Positions 49,859 through 57,709 of a stretch of DNA of 64,000 nucleotides are shown one piece after another. The stretch's first letter is position 1; every line of letters begins with the position of its first letter. This DNA is from Myxococcales bacterium (GTDB taxonomy: Bacteria > Myxococcota_A > UBA9042): contig CANLIC010000008.1 of NCBI GenBank assembly GCA_947491025.1, forward strand, positions 1 through 64,000, read 5' to 3'. The position numbers and the translations under genes were made by a program. The notes below the pieces were generated by a model, which saw only the letters and a list, made by a program, of their open reading frames with translations, made no database searches and was not told the origin of the DNA.

Positions 49859-51712
49859 CTACTTACAAGCCGACGGGCAGTCCGCCTGGCAGACGCCTGT
49901 GCAACAGACGTTGCCACCGCAGGGCATCTTGTCGGGCGCGTTGCCCTTGCGGCAGGTGCCGCCGACGTCGCAGTGATTCGCGGTGCAAGCGTCGCCTCCA
50001 CCGCAGTCGGCCGACTGGGCGCAACCGCGGCGGAACAGCAGCCGGCGATCCTCGTTGCCATCGCCAATGCCGAACTTCCAAGACGTCTGGGTCTTGTAGA
50101 CCGTGTTGGCGAGGCTGTCGAAGACGGAATTGAGGTACTGCAGCGTGCCGTTGGCAGCGTAGACCTCGCCGGTGGCGATCTGGCCGTGCGGTGGTGTGAT
50201 GTCCTGGAGCTTGAGGCCGACGCGCCAGCTGCCGCTGAGGGCGTAGCGGACGCGCAGGACCGCGCGACGCATGGAGTCGGTGAGCTGGTTCGACGAGGAG
50301 AGGTTCATCTCCTGGAAGTTGAGGAACTGGTAGGTGCCGCCGGTGCGACAGGCGATCTCCATCATCTGGGCGTCGGGTTGCATGTAGCCCTTGGCCTGCC
50401 ACTGGATGAAGTGGACCTTGACCGGGTAGTTGGCGTCGGCGATCGCCTGGCGGAAGGCCGCAAAATCGACGTCGGTAGTCTGGCAGGGCGTGCGGCACTT
50501 GCCGTCGGAGCTGACGTAGGTCAGGTCCTCGCCATGGGTGCAGGTGTCCGGGCCGTCGGTCAGCACCACCACGTGGCGGTTTCCAGGCGCGAGCTCGGTC
50601 ATCGACTTGTGCACGATGCTGAGGGCCTTCCAGAGCGGAGACCGGCCCTCGCCGCCATGAGCGATCTTGGTGTCCTCCAGCGCACCGAGGAGCAGGCCCT
50701 TGCGTGCCGGCTGGTTGCCGAAGGCCAGCTTCTCGGCGTCTGGACGCGCCAGGTTTTCGAAGCTGTTGCCTTTCGGATTGCCGCCGTAGACGCAGACGCT
50801 CTTGGTGCCACAGTCGGCGTCCGTGGTGCAGGCCTTGCCGTTGCTGCTGCCGCCGACGCAGGCGAGGTTGTCGCTTGCGGCGACTGCGACGCCTTCGGGC
50901 ACCTTCTCGTTGAAGTAGTAGCCGATTAGGCGGTCCTGGTCGTTGAGCTCGCGGACCAGCGTACGGGCCGCCTCCAGCCGCGAGTCGGCCGGGTCGGACG
51001 GGGAGAGGGTGTCGGGCTGATTGGTGAGCGGGCTGTCCTCTTTGTGCGTCGCCGAGTCGACAAAGCCCGTGGTCGAGCCGGTGTTGTCGATCATCAGCGC
51101 CACGTTCAGCCACGTCTCGGGCCGCTGCGGGTTGCAGCGCGCCGCCACGTTCTTGTAGTTCACCGCCGACGGCGCGTTATCGACGGTGATGCCCGTCGGG
51201 CACGAGGCGTTGACACCGCTGGTCCGCGGCTCGACGCACTGCAAGTTGACCTTGAACTGGGACGGCACGACGGTTGAGTCCGCGCCACCGGTGCGGATGA
51301 TGCGCCGCTCGATGACCTCGCCATGCTTGACCGAGACGTCGCGATCGTCGGCACAAGCCGGGTTGCTGAGGGTCGTGGACACGAGGTTCATCGTGAATTC
51401 CACGCCGTTGGGCTGCAAGACCGGGTCATTCTGCAGCGGCGCGCCGCAGACGCGGGTGATGTTGCCGTTGTCCTCGACGACCGCCGGGAAGACCGTCACG
51501 ACCTGCAGGTCCGAGAAGCTGCGGGTCGGGATGCCAAATTTCGCTGTCGAGTCGCAGCCGCCGCCAGACGCAAAGGTCAGCGCCAGCGCCCCGGCCGTGG
51601 CCCACGCCGGCAGCGCGCGGACAGAGACCAGGCGAGACAACCCTGCGATCGGGCGAGATGGCGGGGCCGACCGGTGCGGGGACATGGCAGCAAGGGGGTG
51701 TTGGCTGGACAT
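49859..51712 (-). CDS. cglB: Cys-rich vWA lipoprotein adhesin, CglB-like, 617 aa
   Basis: The start at 51712 has GAGGAG eight bases upstream; the signal ends in SGGGC, a tolerable lipobox. A vWA domain (about 200-480) opens with the MIDAS variant MIDNTGST, where Thr replaces Ser in DxSxS. It has Cys-rich inserts (ACTTDADCGTKSVCVYG) and VVVLTDGPDTC. The C-terminus (about 545-617) is EGF-like with many Cys (CAQSADCGGGDACTANHC). CglB of M. xanthus is a lipidated, Cys-rich vWA surface adhesin that works with the GltA/B barrels; the adjacency here supports the call. In M. xanthus cglB lies elsewhere, so the linkage is notable. Confidence 0.78.
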   Translation of the reverse strand: MSSQHPLAAMSPHRSAPPSRPIAGLSRLVSVRALPAWATAGALALTFASGGGCDSTAKFGIPTRSFSDLQVVTVFPAVVEDNGNITRVCGAPLQNDPVLQPNGVEFTMNLVSTTLSNPACADDRDVSVKHGEVIERRIIRTGGADSTVVPSQFKVNLQCVEPRTSGVNASCPTGITVDNAPSAVNYKNVAARCNPQRPETWLNVALMIDNTGSTTGFVDSATHKEDSPLTNQPDTLSPSDPADSRLEAARTLVRELNDQDRLIGYYFNEKVPEGVAVAASDNLACVGGSSNGKACTTDADCGTKSVCVYGGNPKGNSFENLARPDAEKLAFGNQPARKGLLLGALEDTKIAHGGEGRSPLWKALSIVHKSMTELAPGNRHVVVLTDGPDTCTHGEDLTYVSSDGKCRTPCQTTDVDFAAFRQAIADANYPVKVHFIQWQAKGYMQPDAQMMEIACRTGGTYQFLNFQEMNLSSSNQLTDSMRRAVLRVRYALSGSWRVGLKLQDITPPHGQIATGEVYAANGTLQYLNSVFDSLANTVYKTQTSWKFGIGDGNEDRRLLFRRGCAQSADCGGGDACTANHCDVGGTCRKGNAPDKMPCGGNVCCTGVCQADCPSACK

Positions 51713-51900
51713 GATCGTCGCTCCTCGGGCGTTCCTGCGGACCTACTCCGGTGTGGGCGCTGCCTTCGCCGGCGAGCGCCACGCGCGGCGGTGTTCACGA
51801 CAGCTGGGCGCCGCTGGCGGCCGATTGTCGTGGGCACTCAGGCACTTCGGCCCCTTCTGAGACGCGCGCAGCGGACCGCGGGCGCCCTGAAGGGCCTTGG

Positions 51901-51930
51901 ATTGTCATGGTGGCCATGGTCACAAGTCAA
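51901..51930 (-). promoter_or_regulatory. Candidate promoter of the cgl/glt-like operon
   Basis: The minus strand reads TTGACT (51925-51930), 18 bases, then GACAAT (51901-51906), about 190 bases before the cglB-like start. Five of six -35 and four of six -10 bases match consensus. Confidence 0.45.
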
Positions 51931-52422
51931 CCCTTCGCATCGGTCTTTGCATCCCTTCGCAATCGCGGGACGCCGCGGCTGTCGGCGAGGGGGCCCGGTC
52001 GGTGGCAGGCGCACCGCCGGACGTAGGCGGCGAAGACGCAACCCCCGCCTGCCGCGCCGCAGTCGGGACCGGCTGACGGCCGAACGGTGGCCAAGCCGAT
52101 GGGGCGTGGACGCCGCCGATCGGCCTGCCTGGGGCGACCCGCTGGGCGCCGCGCCGCCTGACGGCCGCGCGGCCACCGGTTGGGATCGCGGCCCCTACCG
52201 TGGCCCCCCCGGTCGCCTGCGGTGTGCGCCTTGCGGTCCCCGCGGCGCAGATCCCCACAGGCACTGCGGCGCCAGGGTGCTGACGGAACCCGCCGACCGT
52301 CGGCAATGGCAGTGGGAGAGCGACGCGACCCGAGTGGCGCGGCGCGGCGGGATTGCAGGGTGCGGGAAGGTCCCGCTCCTGCCCTGAGGAAGAAGCGCCG
52401 ATGCGGCGGCCCCAGGTTTCAG

Positions 52423-52451
52423 TTGACGATGTGACCAGCTTCCCCTACGGT
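52423..52451 (+). promoter_or_regulatory. Candidate promoter of the plus-strand lipoprotein genes
   Basis: TTGACG (52423-52428), 17 bases, then TACGGT (52446-52451), about 180 bases before the start at 52632. The -35 is strong, and the -10 keeps the three most conserved positions. Confidence 0.45.
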
Positions 52452-52631
52452 TTTGCGTTGCGTTGCTGGCTTCGGTCGGCATCGCGGCTACAGCACGGCA
52501 GGCAGCTGCCATGCCCGGAGGGGGGTTCCATGGTCTGGAACCTGCGAAGGGATCGGGCAGTTGGCGGGCGCGAAACGAGGGGCCTGGGCCCAAGGGATCG
52601 AACGCTGCGGCGTTCGGCGAGAGGCAACACG

Positions 52632-55028
52632 ATGCGATACCAGCGGCAAGTGGGTGAGAGCTGGAGCCTAAGCGATGCGCAGCAGCCCGCGGCGCGCGGT
52701 CTGGCGCTGATCAGCGCTCTGTTGATCGCGGCGTGTGGCAACACCAGCGCGACCGGTCCGACAGGCGATGGGCCGGGTGGCAGCACGGGCGGCAGCGGCA
52801 CGGGTGGCAAGGATCTCGGCTGCCTCGACGGCAACCAGAACATCGACTGCACCGCGCGCATCGAGGTCAAGGACTCGTCGGGCCTGTCCAAGGCCGACAA
52901 GACCACGGTCACGGTGCCGGTGAGCAGCATCAAGACCGGCGAGTTCGTCGAGGTGAAGCTGATCGTCACCAACGTGGCCAACCCACAGGCGGCCTCGGAG
53001 CTTCGCCTCTTGAAGGTGAGTCTCGAGTACAGCGCAAAGTCGCCGCTGGAGACCGAGAATGCCTTCATGTGCCTTGGCGCCGACGGTGTGACGCCATGTG
53101 ACAAGGTCGTGTGGCGGACGATCGTCCCCGGTGGCGCGGTGAAGGCCGGCGCCGTCACGCAGGAAGAGATCATCATCCGCTACAAGCGCTACGACGACCA
53201 GGCGCGGTCGGCCAACCTCTGGCTCGAGGTCGCCGGCGATGAGTCGTTCTTTTCGCGAGAGTTCCTGCTCAAGCTCGACACCAAGAGCGGCGCGGCCAGG
53301 ATCGTGATTCCCGAGCTCGTCGAGTTCGGCCAGGTGCCGCCCGACACCTCGGTGTGCAAGGAGTTCAAGGTCACCAACTCCGGCGATGCGGTGCTGGAGA
53401 TCAAGAAAATCGAGTTCTTCGCCGATAGCGTGTTCTCGCTCGAGACCAAGCTCAACGACGGCACCGCCAAGGTCTACAAGCCGGGCGAGCTCGTGCAGTT
53501 CGAGCCGGCGCTGACGGTCGCCAGCCAGGCTTCGCACGACATGAAGGTCTGTTTCGCGCCGAAGGACCCGAACAAGAAGCAGGGCTCGCTGACTTTCGTC
53601 AGCAACGACCCCAAGCCGATGAAGGAAGGCGTGGTCCAGATTCTGGCCAACGCCAAGGTGCCCTGCATGCAGCTGGAGCCGGCCGGCAAGCTGAGCTTTG
53701 GCGGCGTCAAGCTGGGTGAGCCTGCGGTGCGCGAAGTCAAGATCAAGGCTTGCGGCGGAGCCGATCTCATCGTCGACAAGATCGATTTCGGCGACGCCGG
53801 CAACAGCAACGAGTTCACGCTCAAGTTCGACAAGACCGCGGCCAAGTTCCCGAGCGTCGATCCCAAGAGCGGCCCGACCAAGACGGGGCAGCTGGTGGTG
53901 CCGGTCAACGGCGAGGCCGTGTTCGAGGTCGTCTACACGCCCGAGGACGAGAGCCCGAAAGATCCCGACACCAACGAGCCGATGCAGGACACGGCCGAGA
54001 TCAAGGTGACGTCCAACGCCTTCCAGGCCAAGAACTCCATCCTCGCCGAGGGCATCGGCGTGGTCTCGACCTGCCCGAGCGCCAAGATCTCCATCAAAGA
54101 GGGCGAGGAGGTCGTGCCGCAGACGGTGCTTCACCTCAAGGGTGACGGCAGCACGGGCTCGGGTGGCGCGGCCATCAAGACCTACAAGTGGACAGCCAAG
54201 CAGCCGGGCGGCAGCACGCAGGTCTTCTTGCCGGGCAGCAACTTCCCGAACCCGACCTTCACGGCCAACGCCGCTGGCGAGTACGTGTTCTGCCTCGAGG
54301 TCACCGACGCCAACAACGAGAAGAGCTGCGCGCCCGCCTGCGTCACCGTGCTGGTCATCCCCGAAGAGGCCATCCACGTCGAGCTGCTCTGGAACACCCC
54401 GGCAGATCCGGACCAGTCGGACTCGGGCCCGGCGGCGGGCGCGGACATGGACCTCCACTTCGCCCACTACCTGGCCGGCGGGCTCGACATCGACTGCGAC
54501 GGCAAGAAAGACCCCTGGTTCGCCAACCCCTTCGACACCTTCTGGTTCAACCACAACCCGAACTGGGGCAGCGCCTCGCCGACCGCCGATGACGACCCGA
54601 GCCTCGACCTCGACGACACCGACGGCGCCGGCCCGGAGAACCTGAACCTCGCGCACCCGGAGGGCAGCATCAAGAAGGCCGCCTTCTACCATGTCGGCGT
54701 CCACTACTGGAACGACCACGGCTTCGGCTCTTCGCAGGCCCAGGTCAACGTCTACATCTTCGGCGTGCTGGCGGTGCAGATCACCGGCGTGACGATGGAC
54801 CCGCTGGACATGTGGTACGTCGGCAAGATCCACTGGCCGAACAAGATCACCGACAAGGCCGCCGCCAACGTCGAGCCCGTCGAGCTCTGCTACCAGACCG
54901 GCGACCCGTGCAAGGGTGGCAAGCGCTGGGTGCCGCAGGGCGACCACTGCATCACCAAGTGCTACTACAACCCGGGCTTTGTCGCCAACCAGTCGGGCGG
55001 CGCAAACCCGCAGAACTGCAAGAAGTAG
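52632..55028 (+). CDS. Surface lipoprotein with anchor-D Ig modules and a YfaP/DUF2135-like domain, 798 aa
   Basis: The start at 52632 has GAGG seven bases upstream and gives a lipobox LIAAC followed by a Gly/Ser/Thr tether. Ig modules of the choice-of-anchor-D type follow (IPELVEFGQVPPDTSVCKEF), then a PKD-like module (IKTYKWTAKQPGGS). The Asp-rich YfaP/DUF2135-like domain starts HVELLWNTPADPDQSD and DMDLHFAH. Unlike its paralogs it has an extra C-terminal Cys-rich tail of about 40 residues (CYQTGDPCKGGK to NPQNCKK). It is closely related to the product at 37472-39709. A predicted terminator follows. Confidence 0.88.
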   Translation: MRYQRQVGESWSLSDAQQPAARGLALISALLIAACGNTSATGPTGDGPGGSTGGSGTGGKDLGCLDGNQNIDCTARIEVKDSSGLSKADKTTVTVPVSSIKTGEFVEVKLIVTNVANPQAASELRLLKVSLEYSAKSPLETENAFMCLGADGVTPCDKVVWRTIVPGGAVKAGAVTQEEIIIRYKRYDDQARSANLWLEVAGDESFFSREFLLKLDTKSGAARIVIPELVEFGQVPPDTSVCKEFKVTNSGDAVLEIKKIEFFADSVFSLETKLNDGTAKVYKPGELVQFEPALTVASQASHDMKVCFAPKDPNKKQGSLTFVSNDPKPMKEGVVQILANAKVPCMQLEPAGKLSFGGVKLGEPAVREVKIKACGGADLIVDKIDFGDAGNSNEFTLKFDKTAAKFPSVDPKSGPTKTGQLVVPVNGEAVFEVVYTPEDESPKDPDTNEPMQDTAEIKVTSNAFQAKNSILAEGIGVVSTCPSAKISIKEGEEVVPQTVLHLKGDGSTGSGGAAIKTYKWTAKQPGGSTQVFLPGSNFPNPTFTANAAGEYVFCLEVTDANNEKSCAPACVTVLVIPEEAIHVELLWNTPADPDQSDSGPAAGADMDLHFAHYLAGGLDIDCDGKKDPWFANPFDTFWFNHNPNWGSASPTADDDPSLDLDDTDGAGPENLNLAHPEGSIKKAAFYHVGVHYWNDHGFGSSQAQVNVYIFGVLAVQITGVTMDPLDMWYVGKIHWPNKITDKAAANVEPVELCYQTGDPCKGGKRWVPQGDHCITKCYYNPGFVANQSGGANPQNCKK

Positions 55029-55073
55029 GTCGGTGCCGCGGCGGAATCCGAGCGCCCACGGTGTGAAGGCGAG

Positions 55074-55112
55074 CCCCCGCGCGGCCTCTGGGTCGGCGGG
55101 GGTTTGCCTTTT
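55074..55112 (+). terminator. Rho-independent terminator candidate
   Basis: A 7-bp stem CCCCCGC/GCGGGGG (55074-55080 with 55096-55102) is followed by TTTGCCTTTT. It ends the transcript of the lipoprotein gene at 52632-55028. Confidence 0.6.
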
Positions 55113-55275
55113 CGGCGCCCTCCCTGCGGACCGGGCGGTCGCAGGTGAAGCAGGGGCGCCGCCGCGGACGGGCGGTGCGAAGCCACGCCTTGCGCTGGCA
55201 GGCAGCGAGCGAGAACGGTACACACAGACATGGCGCGGCCCGCGGACGGGGCGAAGCTGCGCGCAGGGGGCGACG

Positions 55276-57666
55276 ATGGAGTCAACGGCCTGGAGCCAGA
55301 ACCTGCCGGCGATCGGGCGGCGACGCCTGCTCGCGCTGGGGCTCGTCGGCGTGGTCTTGGGCGCAGCGGTCGGCTGCGGCAGCGAAGAGAACGGCGGCGG
55401 CCCGACGACCGGCAACGGCGGCAACGGCGGCACGGGCAGCAACGACTGCAAGGCGAAGAACGACGGCAACCTGGGCATCGAACTCAAGGCCGAGCTCGAG
55501 GTGGTGGCGCAGGACAAGATCGTGGCCCACAACGGCCTCGTGACGCTCGCGACCTCGACGCTGGCGAACGGTGCAGCGCTCGACACGGTGTTCACCCTCC
55601 GCAACGTCTGGGACGCCAAATCGGCGCGTGAGCTGCGGATCGAGAAGATCGAGCTGCTCTATGGGCCGCCCGTCGGCGTGACCGACGTGGGCGAACCCTT
55701 TGTCTGCACGATCGAGGTCGATGGCACGGAGACGCCCTGCGCCGATGCCAAGGTGGTTTCGCTCGTGCCCGAGACAGCGGGCGCGGACTTCTGCACCAGC
55801 GGCGTTCGTGCAAACACCGTCAAGATTCACGTGCGCTTCCACAAGCAGGCCGACAACGTGGTGCGGCAGGCGGTGGTGCGGATTTCGGCGCCGGCCGACG
55901 AGCGCTACAGCACGACGCCCTACCTGACGCGGCTTTCGACCAAGGCTGGCACGCCGAAGCTGAAGCTGAGCCCAGAGATCATCGACTTTGGCGTGGTCAA
56001 GCTCGGCGCCTGCTCCGAGAAGAAGCTGTCGCTGGTCAATTCCGGTGACGCCGAGGTGCTGATCGAGAAGATTGAGATCGCCAAGACCCTGCCGAAGCCG
56101 ATCAAGGCGCAGATCGACGACAAGGCCTACGTGGGTGGCGACACGGCGACCTTCACGCCGCCGCTCTCGGTGGCGCCGCAGGGTACGCTGGCGGTGCTGG
56201 TGTCGTACTGCCCGGTGGGGCCCGAACCCTTCCTGGACGTCATCAAGGTCTACAGCAACGACGCCAGCTCGCCACAGAACGCCAAGCTCTCGGCGAACCA
56301 GCAGGTGCCCTGCCTCAAGGTCATCCCGCAGAGCGCTGTGAACTTTGGTTTCGTGCCGCTGGCGACGGTGGGCATGCGCAAAGTGCGGCTCGAGAGCTGC
56401 GGCAGCGCGCCGGTCGAGGTCAGCGCCCTCGGGCTGGCGGAGGACAAGGGAGGGGTCTTTCAGGTCGACACCTCGAAGATCACGGCGCTCGGCGGCAAGC
56501 CGGTCTCCAAGACGAACCCGCTATCCATCGAGCAAAACAAGGCGATCGAGGTCGAGCTGAGCTGCACCCCGGAGTCGGAGAACAAAGACCCTTCGGGCAA
56601 GCCGGCGCCCTACACCGCAAAGCTGCAGATGGAAGACAACACCATCGCGGCCAACAAGACGCTCGAGATCTCCTGCTGGGGGACGGCGACGAATTGCCCA
56701 ACGGCGGTGGGTCATTGCCAGGAAGGCGAGGAGATCGTGCCGCAGACGCCGGTCAAGCTGATCGGATCGCAGAGCTTCGCCGGTCCGAATCAGAAGATCG
56801 TGAAATACCAGTGGAAGGTGATCAAGCAGCCCAAGGGCAGCGATGTCGATCACAAGTTCTGGCCCAACGCCAACACCGGCGACCCGAAGTTCGGCGCCAA
56901 GACGCTGGTCAAGGACTTCGCCGGCACCGAGTCGGAGCAGATCCAGATCAACATCGCCGGTGAGTACGTGTTTGAGCTCGAGGTCACCGACGACGCCGGG
57001 CACACCTCTTGCCAGCCGGCGCAGTTCACGGTGCTGGTGGTGCCGGACGACGCCATCCACGTGGAGTTGCTATGGGACACGCCGGGCGACCTGGACAAGC
57101 TCGACCAGGGCCTCGGCGCCGGTGCCGACCTCGACCTGCACTTTACACACAGCAACGCCGGCCTCACCAAGGTCTGCCAAGATCCGCCTGAGAAGTGCGG
57201 CGCGCAGCCGTGCTATTGCCTCGTGGACCTCGACAAGGACGGCAAGGTGGACCCGTACTTCCACATTCAGTACGACGCCTTCTGGTACAACGCCTCGCCC
57301 GATTGGGGCAGCACAGACAAGTCCATCGACGACAACCCGCAGCTGGACCTCGACGACACCGACGGCTGGGGACCCGAGAACCTGAACCTCAAGATCCCGG
57401 AGAACAAGGTCACTTACACGGTGGGCGTGCACTACTGGGACGACCACGACTTCGGCGACTCGGTGGCGACGGTGCGCATCTACATCCAGGGCGTTCTCAA
57501 GGGCGAGTACGTCAGCGCGACCCTGGCAGAGTGCGACCTGTGGTGGGTCAAGCAGATCGCCTGGCCCTCGGGCGACCTGCTCGACATCGGCGGCGCGACG
57601 GGCAAGATCACGCCGAAGTACCACCCCAAGTTTGCCAAGTCGCTGGGCGCCAAGTGCGGCGGCTGA
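55276..57666 (+). CDS. Surface lipoprotein, third member of the YfaP-like family, 796 aa
   Basis: The start at 55276 has AGGGGG five bases upstream; the lipobox is AVGC, followed by a Gly/Asn-rich tether. It has the same order of modules as its neighbours: anchor-D Ig units (SPEIIDFGVVKLGACSEKKL), a PKD-like unit (KYQWKVIKQPKGS), then HVELLWDTPGDLDKLD and DLDLHFTH. A Cys-rich insert (CQDPPEKCGAQPCYC) within the last domain is unique to this copy, as is its EF-hand-like DLDKDGKVD. The start of the next gene follows after 43 bases, so the two are likely co-transcribed. Confidence 0.88.
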   Translation: MESTAWSQNLPAIGRRRLLALGLVGVVLGAAVGCGSEENGGGPTTGNGGNGGTGSNDCKAKNDGNLGIELKAELEVVAQDKIVAHNGLVTLATSTLANGAALDTVFTLRNVWDAKSARELRIEKIELLYGPPVGVTDVGEPFVCTIEVDGTETPCADAKVVSLVPETAGADFCTSGVRANTVKIHVRFHKQADNVVRQAVVRISAPADERYSTTPYLTRLSTKAGTPKLKLSPEIIDFGVVKLGACSEKKLSLVNSGDAEVLIEKIEIAKTLPKPIKAQIDDKAYVGGDTATFTPPLSVAPQGTLAVLVSYCPVGPEPFLDVIKVYSNDASSPQNAKLSANQQVPCLKVIPQSAVNFGFVPLATVGMRKVRLESCGSAPVEVSALGLAEDKGGVFQVDTSKITALGGKPVSKTNPLSIEQNKAIEVELSCTPESENKDPSGKPAPYTAKLQMEDNTIAANKTLEISCWGTATNCPTAVGHCQEGEEIVPQTPVKLIGSQSFAGPNQKIVKYQWKVIKQPKGSDVDHKFWPNANTGDPKFGAKTLVKDFAGTESEQIQINIAGEYVFELEVTDDAGHTSCQPAQFTVLVVPDDAIHVELLWDTPGDLDKLDQGLGAGADLDLHFTHSNAGLTKVCQDPPEKCGAQPCYCLVDLDKDGKVDPYFHIQYDAFWYNASPDWGSTDKSIDDNPQLDLDDTDGWGPENLNLKIPENKVTYTVGVHYWDDHDFGDSVATVRIYIQGVLKGEYVSATLAECDLWWVKQIAWPSGDLLDIGGATGKITPKYHPKFAKSLGAKCGG

Positions 57667-57709
57667 TGGCCCAGACATGCGGGAGTGTCTCGGGGCCCAA
57701 GGAGCGCGG

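Larger units (their letters stand above)
51713..52631. other. Long divergent intergenic region
   Basis: About 920 bases separate the cglB-like gene (minus) from the first plus-strand surface lipoprotein. I found no supported coding region, only overlapping GC-driven open frames. It holds one candidate promoter for each direction (51901-51930 and 52423-52451). Confidence 0.55.

Noticed and set aside
52668-55619. 983-codon minus-strand frame antisense to the lipoprotein at 52632
   Set aside because: It is an antisense shadow; the plus strand carries the lipobox, Ig modules and YfaP-like motifs.
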